From positions 43,539-107,538 of the forward strand of contig JACCGJ010010478.1 of the NCBI GenBank assembly GCA_013407085.1: a DNA stretch of 64,000 nt, written 5' to 3'. The notes beneath the pieces are model-generated. The model was given only the letters and a program-made list of their open reading frames with translations, did not search any database and was not told the origin of the DNA. Shown here piece after piece: positions 55,580-64,000 of this stretch. Made by a program: the position numbers and the translations under genes. How positions within the stretch are numbered: position 1 is the stretch's first letter; every line of letters starts with the position of its first letter. Source of the DNA: Atriophallophorus winterbourni (Eukaryota; Platyhelminthes; Trematoda; Plagiorchiida; Microphallidae).

Positions 55580-56851
55580 TTGTTTTCCTTGCATTTTCAA
55601 GGCGTGCAACGCAGAGATTATAACTGGAACGCATCTGCTCCATCACTTCAAAGTGTACTCGCTGATCGTCACCTTTGCACGGACCTTACATTCGAGGTAC
55701 ACAACGTCGAGACTATATTGGCCAGCCTAGCTTACAACAAGTCGGCTGGGCGTTATGGCATCCATACACGAATGATCAGACTGCTAGCTTCTTATATTAG
55801 CTGTGCCGATCACAGAACTTTTCACATCATCTCTCAGTCAGGTTACCTTTCCTTTGGACTGGAGAACAGCCGTTGTAGTGCCTATCCATAAGGGAGGAGC
55901 TTCCTCGGCGTTCAAAAATTACCGCCCGGTTAGCCTCACTAGTGTACTATATAAGGTTATGGAAAGATTGATCCGCGATAAACTTTGTGGATATCTAACC
56001 GAACACTCTCTTCTAAATGCCGCACAACACGAATTTCTAAAAAAAATAGGTCACGTCTGACTAACGAGGTTACTAAGAGGATGGATGATGGCATAGCTGT
56101 AGAAGTCTTCTACCTCGACTTTAGTAAGGCTTTCGATTCAGTCAACCATAGGCTCTAGCTTCTCAAACTCTCCGCCATAGGAGTATCACGAAAACTTCTG
56201 GGCTGGATTCGAGCATTTCTTAGCAAACGTTCCTCTACTGTCAGGGTAAATGATGCTTATTCAGCAAGTGCGCATATAACGAGTGGGGTTCCCCAGGGCT
56301 CAGTTTTGGGGCCGTTGCTGTTCCTCATCTTCATTGATGATCTAGCCAACCAACTGTGCTTTCCCTGTTATATGTTTGCTGACGATGTTAAAATTTTTGG
56401 TAGATCGGATAACTTCGATCTGATAAGTAACGTGGAAGCAGTAACAGCATGGGCGTTTAAGTGGGACCTTCCCCTTAACCTAGATAAGAGTCACTTGCTC
56501 TCTACTTTGGCAGGCAACATGATTGCCTCTACGCCCTCAGACCACACAGAGTTCCGTAGGGTAAAATCTACTAAGGACCTAGGAATAGTAGTCTCCGCAA
56601 ACTTTAAGTGGGCAGAACAATGTGCTGCTGCGGCTCAAAGGGCCAGGAGGGAACTCATCCGACTACGTTCAGCCCTCACTTGCAGAAAAGCTGAGGTGCT
56701 ATTGCCCCTCTACAAGGCAATAGTAAGGCCACATTTAGAATACTGTATCCAGGCTTGGAAGCCGTATTACTGGAAGGATATCGTGCAGCTAGAAAAGGTA
56801 CAGAACCTTGCCACTCGCATGATCGAGAGGGTTAGCATACACCAACTATGA
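55580..56851 (+). pseudogene. LINE reverse transcriptase, multiply frameshifted
   Basis: Pieces in three frames: LAYNKSAGRYGIHTRMI (in 55,580-55,891); AVVVPIHKGG, NYRPVSLTSVLYK and AAQHEF in place of QHGF (in 55,803-56,060); EVFYLDFSKAFDSVNHRL with a TAG right after it (56,101-56,158); then, open from 56,306 (181 codons), GPLLFLIFIDDL, FADDVKIFG, STKDLGIVVS and RPHLEYCIQAWKPYYWKDI. GVPQGSVL lies just before 56,306 in the same frame. Confidence 0.75.
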
Positions 56852-56980
56852 AAATCGTCTATTAACACTAGGACTTTTCTCACTTAGGAGGAGGCAACTT
56901 AGGGGGATCTTATAGAAACCTTTAAGGTTGTCAAAGGATTAAGTTGTCTCGCATTCGATGACTTCTTCCGGTTCTCTCCT

Positions 56981-57181
56981 TTGGTTGGTACACGAGGGCA
57001 CAGTCTCAAGCTAAGTAAACAACACACCAGGCTCCAATCCAGAACGCGTTTCTTTAGCATCTGTATAGTGAACGCGTGGAACTCACTTTCCGCAGAACTA
57101 ATCTTATCAACTTCAGTAATTGCGTTCAAACGTGGGCTGGACGAACAGTGGGAGGTGCTCTTTCCAGAGCATTACCTTTAA
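56981..57181 (+). pseudogene. LINE RT C-terminus
   Basis: RTRFFSICIVNAWNSLSAE and AFKRGLDEQWEVLFPEHYL end the protein. The fragments at 7,976 and 40,627 are of this subfamily. Confidence 0.7.
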
Positions 57182-57490
57182 GACTAAATTCCTCCATATT
57201 TATGGTAAAAAAACCACCAAAAAACACAAAATATCCGGAAAATCATTTTGAAACACAAAAAGCGTTTTTTCCATCTTTTTTTCGTTTTTATTGAAATTAA
57301 CTGCTGTCCATCGTCTTTTCATTCGATTAGAAATGCAACATGCATTAACTCTCTCACCTTTCGTGGATGAGACCTCTCCCTCTTCCATTTACAGTAGTGG
57401 CGGGTGTTTTCAAGCACACCTCCGAAAGAATCTGATAACTCGTTTCGACTTGGTGTACTATCGCCTTGTGATACTGATACTGATACTGAT

Positions 57491-58041
57491 CAATGCACTT
57501 TTAATCAGCGTACCGAATTCAGTACTGAGGGCAGTAAAAGGTTTAACGTTTCCGTTGGTTATTACCACTTACACATTGAAACGTTCAGAAGACGTTCAGC
57601 ATAATATCCTCAACATCTGTAATCAGTATATAAATGAAATAATCAGGAAATATATTACATTTTTATTTTAACGACAATGCAACTCATCTTTGGATGCAAC
57701 TTACAAGGCTGGGTTTTCCGTTCTATATAAAAATGGTCGAAAAATGATCCAATATATTTGAAGAATTCTAGAGCTTATTTCTTGATTACTAAGCTGCGTA
57801 GAAAAAGGAGAATGCGCAAATTGACAAGCAGACGACCATCTAACGGATTCGAATATGTAGTAAATAATGAATGCACATTTTACTTTCAAGAAGATTGCCA
57901 GTTCTAATTTTCAGCTCAAACGTGAAACTGACACAAGTGTTGATCAGCGGCGTAGCTGAATTTATTGGCATTTTCAAAAATATATTTTGGATCCTTCAGA
58001 CAATTCGATAATTATATTTGTCTCTTCCACGTTTAACAACG

Positions 58042-58091
<50 letters not shown>

Positions 58092-58240
58092 TTGCAATCT
58101 ATTAAGTATCCTTATGTTGCTGATAAATGTTCGCATGATTCAATTCATAAAAGGTAAATTCATAAAATCTTCGCTAAACTCACAGATCGTAGACATTGTT
58201 TTTCCTGGAATAAATAACCAATGCAAAAATTAAATCGGTT
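57491..58240. other. No gene recognised; long TA microsatellite
   Basis: Unit 2 alignment resumes at 57,577. (TA)n spans 58,043-58,089, and the IYIYIY frame across it is an artefact. Confidence 0.6.
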
Positions 58241-58356
58241 ATCGTGGGCATGTGTACCGTAGAAATGCATTTAAATGAGCAATTTTGTTCGTGATCACGG
58301 GTTCAAGCATTAATTTTATGTGGTTGGACACATGCGATTTAACAGGTTGGTAGTAC
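58240..58356 (+). mobile_element. Hammerhead repeat, left half (interrupted by MULE)
   Basis: Contains GTTCGTGATCACGGGTTCAA and GGACACATGCGATTTAACAG, then GGTTGGTAGTAC, where the MULE is inserted. The right half resumes at 59,096. Confidence 0.7.
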
Positions 58357-58357
58357 A

Positions 58358-59095
58358 GGTTTACTCACACTTAATCGTCAGACAATTAATCGTCGAACAC
58401 TTAATCATCAGACATTTAACACCCAGTTTGATGAATTCTGAAGAATGCATAATACGTTTATATGAATTTATTTATCAGGAGAGTCTTGCAATTGATTTTA
58501 AGAACGTCAATCGTTCCGTAGTTGCGTATCGCTCAATTGCACAAGAAGTTCTGGCTCATATCTCCGCATACGTCGTCTTCTGTTTGATATGAACTCCAGC
58601 ACTTGCTTGAAGAGCTGAGGCCGTATGCTGTGGAAAATCCTTTCGCAAACCGTTAAAAAATGTCCATGTGGTGGGATGTTGGCAAGAAAAGAGTGACTGT
58701 AATGCATGATTCTAGCCTTCGACAGCATTATTTTTTCGGGCAACACCACTATTTGCGTCTTCATACTTATTCCAAGATTCAGGTGGAAATATAGCTGGTG
58801 CAACATTTTCTCTTCTACCACTAATTTGTCGATCTTGAACTAAGGTATGTTCGAAATAAGATAATAGTTAATTCATCCTCTCACTTTGAGGCATAGTTTC
58901 AGCTAAAATCTCAAATGTGTCGACTACATCATTCAACATATTCTGCATTCTTCAGAAGTCATCAAACTGGGGATTAAGTGACTGAAGATTAAGTGATGGG
59001 GATGAAGTGACCTGGGTGTTAAATGTCTAGGGATCAAATTTCTGGTGAATAAGTGTCTAGGGATTAAGGGTCTGACGATAAAGTGACCAGAAACC
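58358..59095 (-). mobile_element. MULE-like DNA transposon, about 738 bp, both ends present
   Basis: Inserted in a hammerhead repeat with target duplication GGTAGTAC (58,349-58,356 and 59,096-59,103), 8 or 9 bp, as for Mutator-like elements. The ends are inverted: GGTTTACTCACACTTAATCG on the left, and the reverse complement of the right end reads GGTTTCTGGTCACTTTATCG. Behind each end lies an array of degenerate CACTTAATCnnCAGA units (58,365-58,440 and 58,955-59,090), then the inverted CAGTTTGATGA...TCTGAAGAATGC. The interior codes a transposase relic on the minus strand. It is too short to be autonomous. Confidence 0.7.
58600..58810 (-). pseudogene. MULE transposase C-terminal relic
   Basis: The relevant minus-strand frame reads ENVAPAIFPPESWNKYEDAN, then NNAVEG, a stop where MULE proteins have Trp (EGW), NHALQSLFSCQHPTTWTFF and LRKDF. 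This is the F.P..WN.....RTNN..EGWN.....HP..W block at the end of FLYWCH-type MULE transposases. It is too short for activity. Confidence 0.6.
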
Positions 59096-59275
59096 GGTAG
59101 TACTTACCATATCCAACACTGGCATACAAGCGCAACTCGTTTTAAATTATTCCACTTTGTCGAGCGCATGCAGATGATAATCATACTTTCATTACCTGCT
59201 GTGTGCAAACAGCACGAACCCGGTCGTGGTGTGTATGTGTGTGTGTGTGATGGCAATGTTAGCAAATGAGCACTT
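59096..59275 (+). mobile_element. Hammerhead repeat, right half with ribozyme relic
   Basis: CCAACACTGGCATACAAGCG, GAGCGCATGC, then a damaged core CTGCTGTG, GTGCAAACAGCAC intact, GAAC, CCGGTCGTGGTG. Inactive. Confidence 0.65.
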
Positions 59276-60839
59276 TTAATATTATCATTTATCACACGAA
59301 GTTTTTTATAACGAAAATATATGTGATTTGAATATTGTAAATTATAAAACGTAATATTCGACGCGTTTGAACAATTCAGCATTTCGCTGATGATTTACAA
59401 GCAGAATTCCTTGAAATTCTCTCATGAACCTAAATTCATATTCCACATCAGCGAAACATTTGATGGTGTCAGTTTGCATTATCACGCGAATTCTCAATTT
59501 CAAGGTTATACTCAAAAACAAGAATAATTTAAAAAAAATTGAGAACCACTCACATTGAATTCCATTCATTAATTCTGTTGAAAACATGAAATGCGAAACC
59601 ATCCACTAGCATTACATTTCGGGAAAATCAATCGTCGCAAGCATGCATATTTTCAACCGTTTCTACAGAGAATTGTTATACCATGTTCCATAAAATAAAA
59701 ATTAATAAAGTTGAGAATGACAAGTTGACCTATCTCCGTTATTAAAATATCTAAACTTCGAGAATTTATAAATTATCATGAAACTTTCCTACTGCTAGGT
59801 AAACATTGAGGCCGATCGCAGACACATAGGCCAAATATAAAGCAGAAAATATGTCAACTGAAATGCGGTCTCGAAGACTATTAACACTTTAATATAACTG
59901 GCGTTATGTTGTTATCTTATTTCGGCCAAATAAATTAGAATAATGAATGAGGGGTGTTAATATTTGTTTTTAAAGTGTTATTTGATTATATTTGTGGGAA
60001 AAATTGCAATGAATCGGTTAGAGATGGTTTTGGATAACAAAAGCTTCTCCAGCACAATGGGTCAGTACTAAATAGCAAACATGCTGTGGCGAATGCTGTT
60101 AGCAAAATGGTTCGGATGGACATGTTCACTGTCAAGCGTTGGGTTTGACAGCGGCATAGGATTAACGTGTACAAAAACTAAATGCACGTTGATCGCATGG
60201 CACCGGACGATGGTCGATGCTGCACACAAAATAAACAATTACGGGATTAACCCAAGCGTAACGAGTGGATCATTTCGCCCCTATCTCACATGTATATCTG
60301 AGGTAAATTTTGATCGGTCAACAAACTGCCATTTCAAACCTTACACCCATGGCTGGACAAAGATTTCGTGTCAGAAGTGAAGCATGACCAACTTATTCAA
60401 TATTTAATATTATAACGTGAAGTCTATACTTTAAAAACGTATTCATTTTCAACATGAGAGCAACTCTGTTGTGGAAGTTTTGTGCGGGATTGAAAAAGGT
60501 AAAACTCACGTGTCATTTTGTATATCTATTCTGTTAAAGATTCATTATTAGTGATAAGTCAATCAAAATCAGTTGAAAAAATAATAATACATCGGCAGTG
60601 AGCAGAGCCGAATATATGTTGCAAGAGAAAAAACTATCAAATTTGTCTCTCGATTTAATGTTTTGAATACATCCCTCGAATTTACACACCGCAAACGGTT
60701 TCTAGTTGTTTGAATTCATCAGATAGATACAATAATAATAATGGCTTCAATAAGGCTTCTAACAGTAGCTTCAAGCCATAACTATGTTTATGGAATTCAT
60801 TTGGAACTGGAAATTACAATATTATTACAACATTAGCTA
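59276..60839. other. No gene recognised
   Basis: From 59,508 it aligns with 27,357-29,080. The portion 59,276-59,507 is the sequence deleted from unit 1. A decayed hammerhead scrap lies near 60,700-60,735 (minus strand). Confidence 0.45.
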
Positions 60840-61070
60840 GGTTCACTGAACCTGATCTTACCGTCTCCACCGGATGACGGCAAACAGCCAGAAACCGGTA
60901 GTGGCGTATAAGTGCGGGAGATGTGAGCAACACATCACTAGGTCATCCATAAGCGCCTTGAGCGCTTGACCACGAATTACTATGTGATTCTGTGTTTGAA
61001 CACGGTGGTTCGTTGTACGAACCCTATGTAACAGTAGCATTCAAGTATAGCCATGTTTACAATATTATTA
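60840..61070 (+). mobile_element. Hammerhead repeat, full monomer, GUA subfamily
   Basis: A complete forward unit: CTGAACCTGATCTTACC, the ribozyme region, GATGTGAGCAACACA, the GGTTCGTTGTACGAACC hairpin and an ATTCAAGTATAGCCATGTTTAC end. The ribozyme (60,865-60,906) has CGGAUGA, a change at an essential core base, so it is probably inactive. Confidence 0.7.
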
Positions 61071-61389
61071 CTTACAGTTTACTTTGAAGTTTCAACCTAC
61101 AATAAAATAAATACTGATGAATATAGTCGCAAATAAAACGTAAAATCTCATCGGTCTACTGAACTCACACATTGGATCTGGTCAACTTTCTGTATGAAAA
61201 TAAATTTCGATTGAGAATCAAATATCTAATTCTGATTGTGTTCTTTTCAGGCAACATATTATAACATTTTAATTAATTAATATACAATATGGTGATTGAT
61301 ACTAGAAACAGTTCGTTAAAATTAGAATAATTGATTTATGATCGCAAAACTAGTAGTAATGTTTGAATTAATAAAAATCAAACAACGTT

Positions 61390-61505
61390 GATAAAAGACC
61401 AAAGAATTGTGGTGCTCACATCCCCATCCCTTACACACCACTACCGGTTTCTGGCTGTTTGCTGTCATCAGGTGGAGGCAGTAAGTTCAGGTTCAGTGAG
61501 CTTTA
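61390..61505 (-). mobile_element. Hammerhead repeat fragment, GUA subfamily
   Basis: Minus-strand unit truncated after the CTCACATCCCCATCCC region. Confidence 0.65.
61436..61477 (-). ncRNA. Hammerhead ribozyme, core intact, weak stem II
   Basis: CUCCAC, CUGAUGA, stem II CAGC / GCCA (only two sound pairs), GAAA, CCGGUA, GUGGUG. The core is intact but stem II is damaged relative to the copy at 52,786. Confidence 0.7.
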
Positions 61506-61948
61506 ATAAAAATTATCATAATCAACTTTCAAATACCAGCTTTCCAAATAAATAGGTTAATCTATATTCGTGCCATCTACTGTGGAAATTCATTATATGC
61601 GGTTTTGAGTATTAACAAAACAGAACTGCATTAATCAGATGAGCCGCAGTGCGTTATCCATCTATATATAAAACGACACGTTCGTTGAACTTATCATGCT
61701 TGTTACATAAAAACCGCAGTAGTTATAAAGCTATTAACTATGTAAAATTGAAATAAGGTTGGGATGAAGTTTTGATAAAATTTGTATTTGAAATTGAAAG
61801 GAGATTTTCATCAGAAAAGATTCACCAACACTTGTTCGTGTTAATCAATTTGGTGAGCCGTCTTCGAGCAGTCGGTGGTCTCTTGAGCACCATTAAACAG
61901 ATTGTAGCTATCAAGGCATTAAAACCAATGTTTTCCTGATCCTACTAT

Positions 61949-61990
61949 CCCTACTTGATGAGTGCAAACAGCACGAAACTGGTCGTCGCC
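61949..61990 (+). ncRNA. Hammerhead ribozyme relic, GUC subfamily (unit 2)
   Basis: CCCUAC then UUGAUGA (first core base changed, as at 30,061), GUGC/GCAC, GAAA, CUGGUC. Inactive. Confidence 0.65.
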
Positions 61991-62344
61991 CTATTGTGTG
62001 ATGGAAGTACATGCCAATGAGCGAATTTAATTCACGTTTAAGATTTTTGCTTGAGAAAACTTACGTTAATCCGGAACCAACTGCTGCAAGTGTGAAAATC
62101 AAGTTTGTGAAAAACAGTCATCAACACAAATTAAAGTTACGTGGAAAAGCTTGGCAAATATTATGATTTACTATCAAATATATCAGATTAGTAATTACAA
62201 AACTTACGGATTGCAATAATGCAGGCGAAAATGAGCATACGATTCATTTTTTGTTATTTGGAAAATGAACGTTTCGCGTTACACTGAACATCGGGTGATT
62301 CCTGTGTTTTTATAGTGTTATTTTGTTTTAGTTTTTGTTATGCA

Positions 62345-63720
62345 GCAAAAAATTTCGAAAAAGCAAGAAAAACAAATATTTCAGTGATACATCTGATTCA
62401 GAGTCACATCACCGGAGATTCATACAGAACTTTCAGAGAATTGTCTACCAGTTCATCTAATGAATCAGTTGTTAGCAAAACATATAATATTCTATTTTCG
62501 TTCTAACAGTAGGTACTTAGTGGATATTTATCAAGAAAAACTTTCGTCATCAAATGTTTATTCTATGCGATTCCAAATATTATCATCTATTCAAATCTAT
62601 CTGATATCTAACAAGTTTAGAAAATCCCATGTTACTGCAATCTTCAATAGCCCTACAGCTTTAGGAAACTCTTTAATCATCGGATTGCTCAGTAATATAT
62701 ATTTGTCTAAAAGCCAATAATCTTCATCATATACACAATATTAGAACATTATATTTTCCGATGTAATTAATGCTTTAATGTACGGCAGTGAACCATGGAC
62801 CACTCACGCAAGGCACGAACGGAAGCTAAATGATTTTTATCTACGAAGCATCCTTCGTATCTGGGACATATCGTGGATAGACAAAGTGAATAACGTTGGA
62901 ATGCTTTCAAAGCGCCGCTTGCGGTTGCTTGGTCATGTCTACCGAATGGAAAATGGTCGGTACAAAGACGTTTGCAGAAGAGATATGAAAGCTCTTGGAA
63001 TTGACTCAGCGAGTTAAGAAGAACTTGCTCTTGACCGCACACATTGGAAACATTGTGTAAAGCGTCGTCTGCAAGCTGGGGAGGGGCAGATACAGCTCTT
63101 CACTGCTGAACGCAGATAACGCTGCCGGCGTGCAAGTGATGCACTAAAACTGAGTTCTGACTATCGTTGCCAGCGCTGCGGGAGAGATTATTCATCCCGA
63201 ATCGGAATGTTTAATCATTCAAAAAGCTGTAGAACATGAACATTCATGAAAATTGTGATATACATGCATGGTCAAACTCGACCGAAGGAGGCCAACAACA
63301 ACAAAAATATTTCCAGATGGGTAATCTAAACTTGTGTCACGACAGCTTGATCCGTAGAAGAATTGGTGAGGTATTTCTTCTGACATCAATGAGTCAATCA
63401 AATTAGGGTAACGTCGATCTTGGACTTCCAAGTCGATTTTGGCGCGGGGAAATCTAGCCTGATGAAGCTTCAATTTTGCACAAACCAGTGAATAATTAGT
63501 GTCTCAGTCTGCGATTTGATATGATCTGGTGAAGAGTAAGCATCTTATATTAGTGAGCCTAACAGGATTAAGATCACTAATACAAATGATTAGACCGAGG
63601 ATGTGTCCTAGGGAATTTATGCTGTGAAATTGTACGGAACAAATGAGATAGTGAAACAAATACTGAATTGTGTCCATAGTTCCCAAACGTTGTTCTTGAT
63701 TATAGTTTATTCTACTTACT
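62345..63720 (+). repeat. Block E, copy 3
   Basis: Homologous to 4,279-5,605 and 30,455-31,830. By eye it is closest to copy 2. Confidence 0.85.
62761..63307 (+). pseudogene. RTE 3' fragment in block E, copy 3
   Basis: The frame 62,778-63,017 has MYGSEPWTTHARHERKLNDF, ISWIDKVNN, RRLRLLGHVYRMENG, and then DMKALGIDSAS before a stop. Private changes (DRVTN to DKVNN) lie in a block conserved elsewhere, showing relaxed constraint. CAACAACAAC tail at 63,292-63,303. Confidence 0.75.
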
Positions 63721-63785
63721 CCGAACGTCTTTATAAATTTTGGACTCGAATCGTGATCTGCAACAAAAATATGGCATTGAAATCA

Positions 63786-64000
63786 CTGAATATCACAACA
63801 TAGTTTTTTAATCGCACGTTTTTGAGGACTGTTGTAATGAGTTGATAATAAACGTCTATCTCAGCAGGTTTTAACAGACACTAATGATGCTTTCGAGATG
63901 TAGAGTTCGAATCCGTTCGCTGCCGCTGCACGATTCACACCTCTATATGCACCAGACAATAACGACTGTCACTTTTTTTAGAGCGGAGCGAAGTGCGAAG
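63786..64000. repeat. Block X, copy 3, cut by the window edge
   Basis: Homologous to 1-240 and 31,896-32,110. Confidence 0.85.
63953..64000. mobile_element. hAT-like MITE, left part
   Basis: Preceded by ATATGCAC (63,945-63,952). Begins CAGACAATAACGACTGTC, and GCGAAG hexamers are visible at the edge. It sits at the same site as in unit 1, so it was present before these two units separated. Confidence 0.85.

Larger units (their letters stand above)
53620..57490 (+). mobile_element. CR1-like LINE, all domains present but broken, unit 2 only
   Basis: In order: ORF1 (53,787-54,104), endonuclease (about 54,450-55,100), connector, reverse transcriptase (about 55,690-56,851) and C-terminal segment (to 57,181). 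The 3' limit may be the (TGATAC)n tract at 57,469-57,491. It is a different subfamily from the CR1 copies at 2,584, 18,303 and 33,953 (DFSKAFDSVNH, GPLLFLIFIDDL). Several stops and frameshifts make it dead. Boundaries are inferred from where alignment with unit 1 stops (53,620) and resumes (57,577). Confidence 0.75.
38331..64000. repeat. Tandem segmental duplication, unit 2 (runs off the right edge)
   Basis: Second copy of the roughly 32 kb unit in the same orientation. It aligns with unit 1 from its first bases to the window end, where block X (63,786 onward) is cut. Private changes are the LTR element (47,418-48,940), the CR1-like element (about 53,620-57,490), a hammerhead dimer at 52,501-52,870, a right MULE end lost in unit 1, and a TA microsatellite of about 47 bp against 13 bp in unit 1. 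Divergence is uneven along the unit. Confidence 0.9.

Noticed and set aside
58018..58233. Open frame with a long Tyr-Ile repeat
   Set aside because: Translation of a TA microsatellite.
59076..59103. Right MULE end (CCAGAAACCGGTAGTAC) resembling the hammerhead GAAACCGGTAGTGG segment
   Set aside because: The matching left end (GGTTT) and the target duplication place AAACC inside the MULE and GGTAGTAC in the host repeat. There is no CUGANGA arm or stem II, so it is a coincidence at the junction.

Overview
The window reads as AT-rich, gene-poor DNA from a metazoan, most probably a flatworm of the trematode/schistosome type. This rests on the mobile-element spectrum: CR1-type LINEs, RTE-type LINEs, short hammerhead-ribozyme repeats, a Gypsy-like LTR element, a Mutator-like (MULE) transposon and a tRNA-derived SINE. 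That is inference from remembered families; no database was searched. I find no convincing host protein gene, rRNA, functional tRNA, CRISPR array or bacterial feature. Nearly all long open frames are pieces of retroelements.

The main architecture is a tandem segmental duplication with a period of about 32 kb. Unit 1 runs from about 5,641 to 32,316. Unit 2 runs from about 38,331 past the right edge. Pieces of a further unit lie at 1-796 and 4,279-5,605. The units are collinear but differ by indels, by LINE insertions private to one unit, and by patchy divergence: a stretch of about 470 bp is identical while flanking DNA differs by several percent by eye.

Layout: 1-796, end-of-unit block X joined to a copy of the unit start; 1,306-4,274, two CR1 fragments in opposite directions; 4,279-5,605, block E with an RTE 3' fragment; 5,641-18,300, unit 1 left half (LINE fragments, a 1.3 kb RTE copy, old hammerhead repeats, a fresh hammerhead array at 16,005-16,763, a SINE); 18,303-21,290, a CR1 copy with endonuclease and reverse transcriptase; 21,292-25,985, RTE and CR1 remnants; 25,990-32,316, unit 1 right half (MULE remnant, hammerhead repeats, block E, block X with a hAT-like MITE); 32,354-35,790, two further CR1 copies; 38,331-53,620, unit 2 left half, including an LTR element at 47,418-48,940; 53,787-57,181, a complete but broken CR1-like element; 57,577-64,000, unit 2 right half.

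The most interesting content is a family of roughly 230-240 bp repeats (retrozyme/Sm-alpha-like) carrying type I hammerhead ribozymes. Two subfamilies, with GUC and GUA cleavage triplets, show compensatory changes in stems I and II. Next are a TR-GAG-like LTR element with an open 361-codon Gag-like frame and an empty site in the other unit, a MULE nested inside a hammerhead repeat, and a 116 bp hAT-like MITE whose insertion is dated by an empty site. The duplicated units act as built-in controls that date these insertions relative to the duplication.
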